Notes under the pieces: generated by a model
Database searches by the model: none
Seen by the model: the letters and a program-made list of their open reading frames with translations, nothing else
What the model was told of the DNA's origin: nothing
Position numbers and translations under genes: made by a program
Source of the DNA: Peptococcaceae bacterium CEB3
GTDB lineage: Bacteria; Bacillota; Desulfitobacteriia; Desulfitobacteriales; Desulfitobacteriaceae
Assembly (NCBI GenBank): GCA_001029295.1
Contig: LDXJ01000055.1
Span: 1 to 64,000, forward strand
Direction: 5' to 3'
DNA length: 64,000 nt
Part shown: in pieces, positions 42,966 through 53,303 of the stretch
Numbering within the stretch: position 1 is the stretch's first letter
How the letters are laid out: every line of letters begins with the position of its first letter

Positions 42966-44261
42966 ATGGAAAAAGCATTTCGCCTTAAATACGGGGACGG
43001 ATTTTTGACTTTGCCGCTGAAGGAGGAAAATGTGGTTCAGGTGCTCGAAGCCCGAGAAATTCAGACCCTGGACGATGTTCCGTCAGAGGTGAACCATATC
43101 CTCGATCACCCGATTGACTCCAAGCCTTTCAATGAGTTATTCCAAAGAGGGGACAAAGTTACCATTGTTGTCAGCGACATCACTAGGCAGGTCTTGTTGT
43201 CAGAGTATTTACCTGCGGTCGTGGACAGGCTGAACCGTTTAGGAGTTTCTGACGCCGACATCGTGGTCCTGATCGCGACGGGAACCCACCGGGCTCAGAC
43301 CGAAGCGGAAAAAGAGAAAATCCTTGGCCGCGAGCTTTTCCGGCGCTTGGCGGTGCTGGATCACGATTGTGACCATTCGGAGATGGTTTCCGTAGGTACC
43401 ACCCCAAGAGGAACCCGAGTCGTCGTCAACAGGTTGGTGGTTGAGCGCAAGGTGATCCTTACGGGTGCCATCGTCCATCACTTGATGGCCGGTTTCGGCG
43501 GCGGCCGCAAGTCCATCGTCCCGGGTGTGTCCAGCCGGCGGACCATAGCGGAAAATCACTTGCACTCCTTGGACCCGGAGGCGGAGCGTTCCAATCCTTT
43601 GATTGGGGTTGGGGCTTTGGCGGGAAATCCGCTGCACGAAGACATGGTGGATTGTTGCCGCCTGGTGAACCCGACTTTCCTCATCAATTCCATTGTCCAC
43701 ACGAATGGCACGATAGCCAGATTGGTGGCCGGACACTGGCTCACTGCCTGGGAAGAAGGCTGCCACTGGGCGGATGAAAAATACGGAGTACCTATCGACC
43801 GAAAGGCCGATTTGGTCATTGCCAGTTGCGGCGGCTACCCGAAAGATATCTCCTTGTATCAGGGAACTAAGACACTCTTCAACGCCTCCCTGGCTGTGAA
43901 GCCCGGCGGCACCGTTCTCATGCTGGCCGAGTGCCGGGAAGGGGCGGGGGCCGATGAGTTTTTCGGTTGGAGCAGTCCTTTAAAAGAGGGGCGCCTTGAT
44001 CCGGAACTGCGCAAGAATTTTACTATTCCCGGTTACATTTTTTACGCGGCCGTTGAGGCGGCACGTAAAGCCCAGGTAGTTCTTCTCTCCACGATCGACC
44101 CTAAATTGGTCAAGCCTATGGGCATTTTCGGTGTCAACAGCCTGGAGGATGCCTTACAGTCAGCCGGGGTTGGGAAAGAACAAGATATCATTGTGATGCC
44201 TTATGGAGGAGCGACGATACCGCTGTTTCGCTCGGAGAAGTCCGGTGAAGTTGGCCGGTGA
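42966..44261 (+). CDS. larA: LarA-family nickel-pincer-dependent racemase/epimerase
   Basis: 431 residues. Active-site signatures of lactate racemase are kept: His108 in ATGTHRAQT, His171-His172 in IVHHLMAGFGGGRKS, Lys182 that would carry the NPN cofactor, and PGVSSRRTIAENH. Other members racemise or epimerise different 2-hydroxy acids, so lactate is likely but not proven. The cofactor genes larB, larC and larE are not in the window. A sodium symporter gene starts 42 bases downstream, suggesting uptake and isomerisation of one hydroxy acid. Confidence 0.85.
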   Translation: MEKAFRLKYGDGFLTLPLKEENVVQVLEAREIQTLDDVPSEVNHILDHPIDSKPFNELFQRGDKVTIVVSDITRQVLLSEYLPAVVDRLNRLGVSDADIVVLIATGTHRAQTEAEKEKILGRELFRRLAVLDHDCDHSEMVSVGTTPRGTRVVVNRLVVERKVILTGAIVHHLMAGFGGGRKSIVPGVSSRRTIAENHLHSLDPEAERSNPLIGVGALAGNPLHEDMVDCCRLVNPTFLINSIVHTNGTIARLVAGHWLTAWEEGCHWADEKYGVPIDRKADLVIASCGGYPKDISLYQGTKTLFNASLAVKPGGTVLMLAECREGAGADEFFGWSSPLKEGRLDPELRKNFTIPGYIFYAAVEAARKAQVVLLSTIDPKLVKPMGIFGVNSLEDALQSAGVGKEQDIIVMPYGGATIPLFRSEKSGEVGR

Positions 44262-44302
44262 ACTCATAGAGGCTGGAGAAAGAGAAAGGAACGGGATTAA
44301 GT

Positions 44303-45730
44303 ATGCACCTTGTGCCTTTGGTCATTGTTATGGGTTATATCATGTTGCTCTTTGTGGTTTCCTGGTTTTCCAAGAGCCTCGCCAAGAGAGACGGGGCGGA
44401 AGGATATCTGCTTGCCGGGCGGAACATGCCCATGCTCCTGGTGGCGGTCAACCTGGCGGGGCTCGCCATTGGGGGTTCTTCCACGATTGGGGTGGCCCAG
44501 AACGCCTATACAGCGGGGATATCGGCCGGGTGGTACAATGTGGCCTGGGCCGCGGGGGGCATTTTAGTGGGTTTAACGGTGGCCGGACGTTACCGCAGAA
44601 TGAAAATATCGACCATCCCGGAGTTATTTGAAAAGTACTACAGCTCAGCGGGAAGAACTATAGCCGTCATCGGCCAGTTACTGGTGCAAATCACGATTAC
44701 TTCTCTGCAATATGTTGCCGGGGGAGCGATTTTGACGGCCCTTTTGCCCAGGTTTTTCAATCCGCATACGGGAATGTTGACGACTGCCATCGTCTTTGTC
44801 GGCATTACACTCATAGGCGGGATGTGGGGCGTGGGATTGACACATGTGGTCAACGTGATCGTGATCTACGCCGGCATTATAATCGGCACACTGGCCGCTT
44901 TGTCACACTTTGGCGGTTTCCAGGCCGTTCGGATGTCCTTGCCGGTCCAGGGGCCTTGGTTTCAGCCTTTGGCCGGAGTGGGGGTAATGATTGTCGCAGC
45001 TTGGTTTGCCGTGATGATTACGCAGGCTTTCTCTACTCAGGCCATCGTGCAAATCGCTTTTTCCGCCCGCAATGAAAAGGCGGCCCGGCGCGGGTTTGTC
45101 ATTGGGGGCCTCTTAATCATGCCCATGGGCTTTCTCTCGGCCTTTATGGGGATTATTGCCGCCGCCAAGTTCCCCGGCATCGTCTCCAGCAGCGCTTTAC
45201 CCAAAGTTGTGCTCTCCCTGAACCCCATTGTGGCCGGGATTACGCTGTCCGGGCTCTGGGCCGCGGATGTATCTTCGGCTTCCGGGCTCTTGCTGGGCAG
45301 TTCCACCCTGGTGATTGAGGATGTCTGGAAGCGCTACTTTAAACCGACTATTAGTGACAAAGAGCGCATGGCCGCTTCCCGGATCATTGTCCTGGCGGTC
45401 AGCGTGATCACTTATTTGCTCGCGACCACCGTTTCGGGAATTCTTAATACCTTGACCATCGGGTTGACTCTGACTTCTGCCTATACCGTGGTTCTCCTCT
45501 TCACGATGTTTGCTCCCGCCCTGTGCCGGAGATCGAGCGCTTTTTGGACTATCCTCACCGGCATCCTCTATTTGGGCGTCTGGGAATTCGTTCCCTCTAC
45601 CCATATTGTTCCCCATCCCATCTATCTCGCTTGGCCTGTGGCGATTGTGACCTTCCTCCTGGTGGCCTTGGCGGATAAGCGGGCCGCGCGCATTCCGGCT
45701 TTTCTGGAACTTGTCAAGACGGCTGAATAG
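44303..45730 (+). CDS. Sodium:solute symporter family carrier
   Basis: 475 residues, about 13 helices. SSS hallmarks: GYLLAGRNMPMLLVAVNLAGLAIGGSSTIGVAQNAYTAG in the first helices (sodium-site Ser/Thr-rich unwound helix) and GLWAADVSSASGLLLGSSTLVIEDV in helix 8-9. Substrate unknown; the larA neighbour suggests a monocarboxylate or hydroxy acid. AAAGGAACGGG lies upstream of the ATG. It ends the operon; CGGCT/AGCCG followed by a T-rich stretch just after the stop could act as a weak terminator. Confidence 0.88.
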   Translation: MHLVPLVIVMGYIMLLFVVSWFSKSLAKRDGAEGYLLAGRNMPMLLVAVNLAGLAIGGSSTIGVAQNAYTAGISAGWYNVAWAAGGILVGLTVAGRYRRMKISTIPELFEKYYSSAGRTIAVIGQLLVQITITSLQYVAGGAILTALLPRFFNPHTGMLTTAIVFVGITLIGGMWGVGLTHVVNVIVIYAGIIIGTLAALSHFGGFQAVRMSLPVQGPWFQPLAGVGVMIVAAWFAVMITQAFSTQAIVQIAFSARNEKAARRGFVIGGLLIMPMGFLSAFMGIIAAAKFPGIVSSSALPKVVLSLNPIVAGITLSGLWAADVSSASGLLLGSSTLVIEDVWKRYFKPTISDKERMAASRIIVLAVSVITYLLATTVSGILNTLTIGLTLTSAYTVVLLFTMFAPALCRRSSAFWTILTGILYLGVWEFVPSTHIVPHPIYLAWPVAIVTFLLVALADKRAARIPAFLELVKTAE

Positions 45731-45867
45731 GGCTAATTGCCGGCTGCGTGCCAGCCGAACTTGTTTTGACACAAGCAGCAATGGGCCAAGGAGCTTGCCA
45801 AGTGGGGCAAGCAAGTGAAAAAGAGTGGAAGGTTTAGGAAATGACTTAGCGCATTCCGGCGGGATGC

Positions 45868-47601
45868 TCACTTGACGGCCAGCAGATCTGTGGCGACTTG
45901 GCGCAATTCCATTAGGGTCACACTCTCGTGAGGATTGATGGACTCCAGTTCAACGCTGCCCCATGTGGGATAGAGATAAAGCATCGAGTAAGGCTTCCTG
46001 CCATCAGTCGTTTTGACAAGCACTTTCCACTCCTGTGCCGGTATGCCCGAGATACGGGTTGAATGAAATCCCCGGAAACCGCTTCCGGAGCTATTGCGAA
46101 GGTTTGCCAGAAACTGATCTAAACTCATGAATTCAGGAATCGGTGTGAGCAATGTGCGGCTCTCTACGATCTGCACTTGTTTACCGTCGGGTGTTTTGAG
46201 CGTGGCATATAGTGCAAGGGGAGTGGTCGTTTCATTTCCCGAAAGGATAGCCCGGTTGTCCGGGACAACTGTCATTTTTTCAACAATATATCCCGGTGGG
46301 GGGCTGTACGCTGGAAAATCAAGGAGGTTAGCAGCACTCTTCCAGTCGGTTCCTCGATAAATGGGCGGTGTCGCGTCAGAGCCGGTCCATTTCGGATGAT
46401 TGGCAAGCCACTGGGGCTGGGACCACGGCAGTTTCCAGATGGTATCCTTGTTTTTTATCACGAGAGTATAAGTCCCTGAGGTTGTCAAAGGAGGGAACAT
46501 TAGTGACCATGATTTACCGTTGGATTCGGAATTGGTCGGGTCAAGTGGTTTCCCGTTCGGCGCTATTATGGAAAACCTGAATGTGGCGAAACCTGGAGAA
46601 TTTCCGTTGTTCGCTCCTTCAGATTCCAGTTCTAGCTCAGAGTCACTGTTAGCATTGCTAACTGATCTGAGAGTAAACGTGACTCCATGCTCCTCTACGG
46701 TGAAGTTAGGTGTGAGGTGAAGATGCGGAACGTGATTAGGGAAGGCGAGAAATGCTATCTTCCATGGACCTGTCCGTGTCTCCGCCCTTTTCGCGGCAAA
46801 CGGTCCCTTGGGCGCCAGAATTGCTTGCATAGCACTAACATTAAGCGAGAGGCGCAGTCCGGTTAGTCGGCCAAGGCTGGTCAGAGACCCAAATTCAATG
46901 TACCCGTATCCGTTTCCTTGACCGGTTATGCCTCTCATCTCATAGTGGTCACCGAATTGGTCGCTCAGATAAACGGGGAAATCTCGAACAGAAGTTTGTT
47001 GAGCCGACGAGTTCAATTGCACGTCCAAGAGATTACTCGTGGCGATTGCCCAGTTTTGCATGACCAAGCCTTGGCGGGAACTTGGTTTTGGGGGGGTAAT
47101 TCTGTAGACCACCACCGTGCGGTTGCTGTCCGTATAAAAGTCCGTAATTTCCAAAGTGATACCGGCGGCGGTGGCTTTCAGTCCCACGGGTTGAAAGGCA
47201 CCTTGTTGGAAGGTACGAAGCAATCCAGGGTCATCGTAGAAAATACCCCCTGTGACCGAGGTGGCACTATGGTTCCCCGGAAGCATTGAAGCTACAGCCA
47301 CCTCCCAGCGAGGGATGAAGTAGAAACTGGCGATATTTAGGACGATTAAAGCGCCCACAATTCCGGCTATACGGCGCCTAAGCAGCCGTGGGCTAAGCGT
47401 TTTCGGTTCCTGTAAACGTTCGGGCTCAGTTGGTGTACTGTCGAGACAGGGTAGAATGAGTTCCCATATTTCCGGTGTCCCTCCGCCGGCGTCTTGAACA
47501 TTTTGATAATATTTTTTGAGCATGTTCTCGGTAGCCTTGTCCGCCGATTTCTTTTCCTTAAGCTTAGCAAGGTTAGCTATGCGTTCGAAAACCGTGTTCA
47601 C
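45868..47601 (-). CDS. Anti-sigma-like membrane protein with DUF4179-type ectodomain
   Basis: 577 residues. A short cytoplasmic N-terminal region (about 85 residues), one membrane helix (IAGIVGALIVLNIASFYFI) and a large outside part of beta-rich sequence. The layout and its position 4 bases after an ECF sigma gene mark it as the anti-sigma/sensor. Start: GTG at 47601 lies 7 bases after GGGAGG that sits in the last sigma codons, so the two are coupled; the ATG at 47622 would overlap the sigma gene. The C-terminal region (about 430-577) looks like a second ligand or stress-sensing module. Confidence 0.75.
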   Translation of the reverse strand: MNTVFERIANLAKLKEKKSADKATENMLKKYYQNVQDAGGGTPEIWELILPCLDSTPTEPERLQEPKTLSPRLLRRRIAGIVGALIVLNIASFYFIPRWEVAVASMLPGNHSATSVTGGIFYDDPGLLRTFQQGAFQPVGLKATAAGITLEITDFYTDSNRTVVVYRITPPKPSSRQGLVMQNWAIATSNLLDVQLNSSAQQTSVRDFPVYLSDQFGDHYEMRGITGQGNGYGYIEFGSLTSLGRLTGLRLSLNVSAMQAILAPKGPFAAKRAETRTGPWKIAFLAFPNHVPHLHLTPNFTVEEHGVTFTLRSVSNANSDSELELESEGANNGNSPGFATFRFSIIAPNGKPLDPTNSESNGKSWSLMFPPLTTSGTYTLVIKNKDTIWKLPWSQPQWLANHPKWTGSDATPPIYRGTDWKSAANLLDFPAYSPPPGYIVEKMTVVPDNRAILSGNETTTPLALYATLKTPDGKQVQIVESRTLLTPIPEFMSLDQFLANLRNSSGSGFRGFHSTRISGIPAQEWKVLVKTTDGRKPYSMLYLYPTWGSVELESINPHESVTLMELRQVATDLLAVK

Positions 47602-47605
47602 TAAA

Positions 47606-48193
47606 TTACCTCCCTTCGTCACTCAACTGTGCAGTCAATGTGGAACGCAAATGTTTGAGTGCCCTGTGCACGCGCGACCGGACAGTCCCTTGTCTAAGGT
47701 TTAGAACAGCAGCGACTTCAGAAAGTTTCAATCCACGGCCATAGCGCAAAGCAAGAATTTGCCGGTCTAACTCGGGCAACGCCATAATAAGTGTGTCTAG
47801 TTCCATCTGCCGTTCTCGGTGAACCATTGCCTCCTCGGGACTGCGCGATGGCGCTGAAAAGAGTAATATTCCATGACCATGGTTTGATGTGACCGGGTCC
47901 GCACACAAGCCAAAGGTTTGTTCAGAATGGGATTTGTTCCGTACGAGGTCACGATAACTGTTGAGCAGAATCCGGTAAAACCAGCTTTTAAAAAGCGCGG
48001 GATTACGGAGGTTTGATCTTTTCTCCCAGGCCTTGAGGAAAGCGATCTGCACAATATCCTGAGCAGTGGTGCGATCCCGGCTCCAGAGGTAAGCGGCCCG
48101 AAAAGCTTCATCTTGCATCCATTCAACTAAAGCTCGGAAAGCTCCTTGGTCACCCTTCTGAAATAACTGGACCTTTTGCCTCATGTCAACCAC
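47606..48193 (-). CDS. ECF-type RNA polymerase sigma factor
   Basis: 195 residues. Region 2: DEAFRAAYLWSRDRTTAQDIVQIAFLKAWEKRSNLRNPALFKSWFYRILLNSYRDLVR; region 4: LPELDRQILALRYGRGLKLSEVAAVLNLRQGTVRSRVHRALKHLR. Typical extracytoplasmic-function sigma that would be held by the downstream membrane protein. Start: a GTG at 48193 has GAGGGG 7 bases upstream; the ATG at 48184 and one at 48223 are alternatives. I saw no repeated promoter motif that would identify its regulon. Confidence 0.9.
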   Translation of the reverse strand: MVDMRQKVQLFQKGDQGAFRALVEWMQDEAFRAAYLWSRDRTTAQDIVQIAFLKAWEKRSNLRNPALFKSWFYRILLNSYRDLVRNKSHSEQTFGLCADPVTSNHGHGILLFSAPSRSPEEAMVHRERQMELDTLIMALPELDRQILALRYGRGLKLSEVAAVLNLRQGTVRSRVHRALKHLRSTLTAQLSDEGR

Positions 48194-48653
48194 TTGCTTA
48201 CCCCTCTGCTTTCTGACCTTCACTAATCAAGACGCTGCGTTTTCTGCTTATGTTGCAGCTGCGCCAACCAAAAGTTATCTTTGGTGTGTTCAAGGTGGTC
48301 TCTAAGAATAAAAGGGCCACGATGGTGTCGGCAAGGTCGAGACGCTGATTTCGGGCAGAGGGCCTTTGTAGTCTTACAGTTCGCCCCCAGGTGCCTGTGG
48401 AACTCCTGTGAGGGGAGTTAATTAGCCTCGAGGATGAAGCAAACCCAGTGTACCCTGTTCCCTGTCCTTCCCAATTTGGCCTCTATGCGATACAATAAGA
48501 GTGGAATCTTTGCTGGATACCCCCGCCGATTCTCTGGCCAGTGGGATCGTCTTGAGGTGGGTGTCCTTTTCCTTTGTTGGCGGGCGAAGGCTGTCGGGCT
48601 TGTTTCTGATGGGCATTAAGGGGGCACGGTTTGGAGGAGAGGAGAAATGTAAT
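48194..48653. other. Divergent intergenic region, sigma factor / antiporter
   Basis: No gene seen. A possible antiporter promoter is TTCCCA (48468-48473), 17 bases, TACAAT (48491-48496). An AAC-type ECF promoter was looked for upstream of the sigma gene without a convincing hit. Confidence 0.35.
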
Positions 48654-49916
48654 ATGGGGGGGAATTTGACATTATTGACGGATCAGATGATGGCTTCCTT
48701 GGCTATAGCCATCGTCAGCGGGGTCATCGCGGTGAAATTCAGTCAGAAAATCAAAGTGCCGGACACGGTTCTGTTTATTTTTATTGGGATCATCGTGGGG
48801 CCGGAGATTTTGGGCGTGGTTAATTTTCAGCAATTCCCTGCCGGAGGGCAATTCATCCTGACTTTTGGCGCGGCCTACATCCTTTATGACGGCGGCCGGG
48901 AAATTCGCTTGAAAGTGTTGAATCAAGTCAAGATCTCCGTGGCCCTCCTGGCGACTTTGGGAGTTATAATCTCAGCTTTTGTCACAGGCTATGTCAGCGG
49001 GCTCCTCTTGCATTTAGACTTTCTCTCCGCCTTGCTGCTGGGCACGGTGATCGCGTCGACGGACCCGTCTGTTCTGGTCCCGCTTTTCAAGAAGATGAGT
49101 ATAAGTCCCAAACTCAAACAGACGATCATTGCGGAATCGGCCTTCAACGACGCGGCCGCGGCCATTATGACTTTCGCCCTGATGGGAATCATAAGCGGGG
49201 GTTCATTTTCGTTGGCGCAGGGTGTTTTCGAGTTGGCCAAGACGGCTGCCGGCGGCATTGCCGTGGGAGTCATAGTCGGCTATTTGTCCTTCCTGCTCGT
49301 TTCAGAACACGGCTGGGGGTTCTTGGACGGCCATAATGCCGAGATCGCGCTGGCCGCGGTCGCGGGAGCTTATTTCATCGCTGCGGATTTGGGTTTCAGC
49401 GGTTTCATGGCCGTCTTTATCGTCGGTATCATGCATGGTAATGGAGCTCTGTTCAATCTGAGTATCGACGGCGAAGCCCATGCCAAACATGTGAGTTTTA
49501 AGGACATCCTGGTAAGAATTCTTCGGATTATGATTTTTATCATCCTCGGCACGCAGGTGAATTTCGCTGTGCTGTTTCAGTATGGCTGGGGAGTTCTCCT
49601 GGTCGTTATTCTCTTTATGTTCGTGGCGCGGCCTCTCGCCGTCCTTCTCTCCGTCGTTTGGGACCGGAAGGCCCGGTGGAACGCGCGTGAGGTTCTCTAT
49701 TTGATGTGGACGAGGGAGACTGGGGTAATACCCGCGGCCTTGGCCGGGGCTCTCGTCTCCGCACAGATCCCGCGGGCTCAGGTCATCTCGGCGGTAACTT
49801 TTACAGCCATATTTCTCACTTTGATGTTGCAGGCAACTTCGGCGAGATTGGTGGCCCGTTTATTGAATTTGGAAGAAAGAAAGGACGATTGCGGCGATGC
49901 GGGAATTCATCGTTGA
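48654..49916 (+). CDS. Sodium(potassium)/proton antiporter, CPA1/NhaP type
   Basis: 420 residues, 12-13 helices. The ion-binding helix has the ND-type pair in [14 protein letters not shown], and [19 protein letters not shown] carries the conserved TDP motif of the NhaP/NhaK group. It exports sodium or potassium in exchange for protons. Start: ATG at 48654 follows GGAGGAGAGGAG; the longer frame from 48501 lacks a ribosome site. The activator gene begins 20 bases before its stop, so the two are translationally coupled. Confidence 0.9.
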   Translation: MGGNLTLLTDQMMASLAIAIVSGVIAVKFSQKIKVPDTVLFIFIGIIVGPEILGVVNFQQFPAGGQFILTFGAAYILYDGGREIRLKVLNQVKISVALLATLGVIISAFVTGYVSGLLLHLDFLSALLLGTVIASTDPSVLVPLFKKMSISPKLKQTIIAESAFNDAAAAIMTFALMGIISGGSFSLAQGVFELAKTAAGGIAVGVIVGYLSFLLVSEHGWGFLDGHNAEIALAAVAGAYFIAADLGFSGFMAVFIVGIMHGNGALFNLSIDGEAHAKHVSFKDILVRILRIMIFIILGTQVNFAVLFQYGWGVLLVVILFMFVARPLAVLLSVVWDRKARWNAREVLYLMWTRETGVIPAALAGALVSAQIPRAQVISAVTFTAIFLTLMLQATSARLVARLLNLEERKDDCGDAGIHR

Positions 49917-51552
49917 AATTGATTTTGAAGACCGGCCCCGTTTGGGTTACGATGTTTTCGAAGTGTTTGAAAAACACGGCATTGACAAAATCGCTATGGA
50001 AGTTGGATCCGTGGATGGAATGATGATCAAGTTCCGCTTAGCGGAGGGGCAGTCCGCTGAACCTTTGCTGGCGGACCTCGCCTCCTTAAGCGGAGTCCTC
50101 ACCGTGCATCTCCGGGAGCAGATGCCCTACGAAGAGCGGGAACACGAACTGAGAACAATCCTGAACTCAGTCAGCGAGGGCATTGTGGCCGTCAATCGTG
50201 AGCGTAAGATTACGCACATTAACGAGGTGGCCTGCCGGCTTTTCCATGTGACGGAACAAGAAGCACTTGACTTGACGGCAGATGACTTATTTACCGGTAA
50301 TCCGCCTCTGGTCGAGACCCTGGCGACCGGGCGCAGTTACAGCCTGATGGAGCGTAAGATAAAGCGCAACGGGCATTTGATCCATTTTATGACGAGCGGG
50401 GTTCCGGTCCTCAACAAGAAAGGGCAGATTATCGGCGCGGTGGCCACCATTAAGGATTTCCGCCAGGTGGAGGAGATCCTCTCTAAAGTAGATAAAGGCA
50501 AACGCCTGACGACCTTTGAGGATATCATCTGTCAAAGCGAACAGATGGTGGGACTGGTAGGCGCGGCCCGCATGGTGGCCAAAGGGAACTCCACGGTTCT
50601 CCTCCGGGGTGAGAGCGGTACCGGGAAAGAGCTGTTTGCGACCGCGATTCATGTCGAGAGTCCGCGGCACAAAGGGCCGTTCGTGGCCATTAATTGCGGG
50701 GCCTTGCCGGATTCCCTATTGGAGAGTGAGCTCTTCGGCTATGAGGAGGGCGCTTTCACCGGCGCGGTGAAAGGAGGCCGCAAGGGTCTGTTTGAGCAGG
50801 CCAAAGGCGGCACACTCTTTCTCGATGAGATAGGGGAAATATCCCCCCAGGTTCAGGTCCGGCTGCTGCGGGTGTTGCAGGGTGGAACGGTGCGGCGCGT
50901 GGGAGGCAGCAACGAAATTCCGGTCGACGTCCGGATCGTGGCGGCAACGAATCGGAATTTGGAAGAGATGATCCGGGAGGGCGAATTCCGCCAGGACCTT
51001 TATTACCGTCTCAACGTTATTCCCTTGCAAATTCCGCCCTTGCGAGAGCGGAGGGAAGACATTCCCCTCATTGCTCAGCATTTGTTGCGCAAGATTTGCG
51101 CCCGACTGGGCAAAGAGGAGGCGCGTCTGGCCAGGGAAACGGTCGATATCTTGTCCGTCCAAGATTGGCCCGGCAATGTGCGCCAGCTGGAAAATGCGCT
51201 GGAGAGGCTGGTCAATCTGGTAGACGCCCCGGAAATTCAACCGGACCATCTGTATGCCTGGACGGATATCGGTAAACCGAAGGTAGGAGCCGGTAAAGGA
51301 ACAGGAATTGGTGAGAGAGCCGAGTGCGGAGCCGGAACGTTAGAAGGGCAGGACACTGGCGAAGACGTTTTGCATGTGGAAATACCTAAGAAGGGAGAAT
51401 GGCCGCCGTTGAAAGACATTGTGGCCCAGGTGGAAAAGGAAGTCATTACCCGGGTTCTGGACCGTTATCCGTCCTCCCGCCTGGCCGGGCAAGTTTTGGG
51501 CGTGTCGAATACCACCGTGTTAAATAAGATGCGGATCTACGGAATTCACTGA
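49897..51552 (+). CDS. TyrR-like sigma-54 activator (ACT-PAS-AAA+-HTH)
   Basis: 551 residues. ACT domain (1-75), PAS domain (about 85-190, [26 protein letters not shown]), AAA+ domain with Walker A GESGTGKE (from 238), the sigma-54 contact loop GAFTGA (285-290) and LFLDEIGE, R-finger region, then a Gly-rich linker (about 467-505) and a TyrR-type HTH ([22 protein letters not shown]). E. coli TyrR has lost GAFTGA; this protein keeps it and should activate sigma-54 polymerase. ACT domains usually bind amino acids, aromatic ones in TyrR. Its likely targets are the two downstream genes, each with a sigma-54 promoter. Confidence 0.93.
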   Translation: MREFIVEIDFEDRPRLGYDVFEVFEKHGIDKIAMEVGSVDGMMIKFRLAEGQSAEPLLADLASLSGVLTVHLREQMPYEEREHELRTILNSVSEGIVAVNRERKITHINEVACRLFHVTEQEALDLTADDLFTGNPPLVETLATGRSYSLMERKIKRNGHLIHFMTSGVPVLNKKGQIIGAVATIKDFRQVEEILSKVDKGKRLTTFEDIICQSEQMVGLVGAARMVAKGNSTVLLRGESGTGKELFATAIHVESPRHKGPFVAINCGALPDSLLESELFGYEEGAFTGAVKGGRKGLFEQAKGGTLFLDEIGEISPQVQVRLLRVLQGGTVRRVGGSNEIPVDVRIVAATNRNLEEMIREGEFRQDLYYRLNVIPLQIPPLRERREDIPLIAQHLLRKICARLGKEEARLARETVDILSVQDWPGNVRQLENALERLVNLVDAPEIQPDHLYAWTDIGKPKVGAGKGTGIGERAECGAGTLEGQDTGEDVLHVEIPKKGEWPPLKDIVAQVEKEVITRVLDRYPSSRLAGQVLGVSNTTVLNKMRIYGIH

Positions 51553-51588
51553 TTTCTTAGAGGCGCAAGGAGTTCTATCCTGTCTGAC

Positions 51589-51604
51589 TGGCACTGAATT
51601 TGCA
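51589..51604 (+). promoter_or_regulatory. Sigma-54 promoter of the aromatic-type permease
   Basis: TGGCAC-TGAAT-TTGCA, an exact match to the -24/-12 consensus with GG-N10-GC spacing. It lies 86 bases before the permease start and 37 bases after the activator stop. Confidence 0.9.
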
Positions 51605-51689
51605 TGCCTCGTGTTAATGAATGCATGTACTAGATGCAGCATCTACCGAGGAATTATACACAGAAGGAAACAGAAGGAGGCAAAATCCA

Positions 51690-53066
51690 GTGAACACGGA
51701 ACACGAAGGTATGAAACGCGGACTGAAAAATCGGCACATCCAAATGATTGCCTTAGGCGGGGCCATCGGCACCGGGCTATTCTACGGATCGGCTGAAACC
51801 ATCAAGCTGGCTGGCCCGGCGATTATGCTGTCGTATCTAATCGGAGGATTGGTCATTTTTTGGGTTATGAGAATGTTGGGGGAAATGTCTGTTGAGGAGC
51901 CCGTTTCTGGGTCTTTCAGCCATTATGCTTATAAGTATTGGGGGGAGTTCCCCGGCTTTTTGTCCGGCTGGAATTACTGGTTCAACTATGTCATCGTTAG
52001 CATGGCCGAATTGACGGCGGTGGGGATTTACATCAATTATTGGTTCCCGGGCATCCCGCACTGGGTTTCCGCCCTGGTTTTCTTAGTCATTATAACGCTG
52101 GCAAACCTGGTGAATGTGAAAATGTACGGCGAATTTGAGTTTTGGTTTACGATCATTAAAGTCTCGGCTATCTTAGGTATGATCATTCTTGGCATCTTAC
52201 TGATTTTCACAGGCATCAACGGGCAAGCCACCGGTTTTAGTAATCTTTGGAGACACGGAGGATTTTTCCCGAATGGCTTCCATGGGCTGCTGTTATCCCT
52301 GGTGGTGGTAATGTTCAGTTTCGGGGGAATTGAGCTCATCGGGATTACCGCCGGTGAAGCGGACAATCCGAAAAAGTCAATTCCGAAAGCGATTAACCAG
52401 GTCATGTGGCGAATTCTTGTTTTCTACGTCGGTGCCCTCTCCATCATGATGATTATTTTCCCCTGGAACAAGGTGGGGATGAGCGGGAGCCCCTTCGTTC
52501 AGATCTTCGCCAAGATGGGAATCCCTGCGGCGGCTACGATCTTAAATGTGGTGGTTCTTACGGCAGCCTTGTCTGTGTATAACTCGGGAATCTACAGCAA
52601 TGGTCGTATGCTCTACAGTCTGGCTCTGCAGGGCAATGCTCCCAGAGCCTTCAGCCGTCTTAATAAGAACGGCATTCCCGTGACCGGCGTGCTTTTCTCT
52701 TCGGCTTTGACCCTCGTGGCGGTCATTTTGAATTTCCTCGCACCTGGCCAGGTTTTCATGTATCTAATGTCGATAGCGACCTTTGCGGCGGTGATTAGCT
52801 GGAGCGTGATTGTCATCACCAGTCTGAAGTTCCGTAAAGCGAAGGATGCCACAAAGCTGGAGTTTAAAACTCCGGGTTATCCCGTGACCAACTATATTGC
52901 GTTGGCATTTCTTGCCTTGATCGTGGTCCTCATGTCCCAGATTCCCGATATGAGGCTGGCACTCTATGTAGCGCCCGTGTGGGTGTTGCTCCTTTGGATC
53001 GGCTTTAGAATTAAGAAGTCTGGCGAAGGGAAAGTGGGTGAAGAACTCAACCAAGTTGGCAAGTAG
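51690..53066 (+). CDS. Amino-acid permease of the AAT family (AroP/PheP-like), probably for tryptophan
   Basis: 458 residues and 12 helices. The first helix IQMIALGGAIGTGLFYGSAETIKLAGP and MLGEMSVEEPVSGSFSHYAYKYWG are AAT-family signatures, as is FGGIELIGITAGEADNPKKSIPKAI in helix 6. Aromatic amino-acid uptake is inferred from the activator upstream and tryptophanase downstream. Start: GTG at 51690 has AGGAGG 9 bases upstream; an ATG two codons short of the fold (51711) is possible. It ends in its own terminator, so it is regulated separately from tnaA. Confidence 0.87.
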   Translation: MNTEHEGMKRGLKNRHIQMIALGGAIGTGLFYGSAETIKLAGPAIMLSYLIGGLVIFWVMRMLGEMSVEEPVSGSFSHYAYKYWGEFPGFLSGWNYWFNYVIVSMAELTAVGIYINYWFPGIPHWVSALVFLVIITLANLVNVKMYGEFEFWFTIIKVSAILGMIILGILLIFTGINGQATGFSNLWRHGGFFPNGFHGLLLSLVVVMFSFGGIELIGITAGEADNPKKSIPKAINQVMWRILVFYVGALSIMMIIFPWNKVGMSGSPFVQIFAKMGIPAAATILNVVVLTAALSVYNSGIYSNGRMLYSLALQGNAPRAFSRLNKNGIPVTGVLFSSALTLVAVILNFLAPGQVFMYLMSIATFAAVISWSVIVITSLKFRKAKDATKLEFKTPGYPVTNYIALAFLALIVVLMSQIPDMRLALYVAPVWVLLLWIGFRIKKSGEGKVGEELNQVGK

Positions 53067-53087
53067 TTCTGACTTGTCTAGAAAAGA

Positions 53088-53116
53088 GCGCCGGAGATTC
53101 CGGCGCTTTCGTTTTA
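53088..53116 (+). terminator. Terminator after the permease gene
   Basis: AGCGCCGG / CCGGCGCT stem, AGATT loop, then TTCGTTTT. Confidence 0.8.
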
Positions 53117-53232
53117 GGTCAGATGTAAATATATTTCTCCTCTGATAAGAATACTTGTCAAGGATATGCACCAGACTTAAGTGAGTTGTCTTTTTCAGGG
53201 GTATAAAAGCGGCTGTAACGGAAAAAACCTAT

Positions 53233-53248
53233 TGGCATAAGAGTTGCA
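53233..53248 (+). promoter_or_regulatory. Sigma-54 promoter of tnaA
   Basis: TGGCAT-AAGAG-TTGCA with the exact GG-N10-GC spacing, 56 bases before the tnaA start. The ACT-PAS activator gene 1.7 kb upstream is the obvious partner. Confidence 0.88.
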
Positions 53249-53303
53249 TGACAAATACTGCATATAATTTATACTTGCCGCATTGGCAAAGGAGGAAATA
53301 CTC

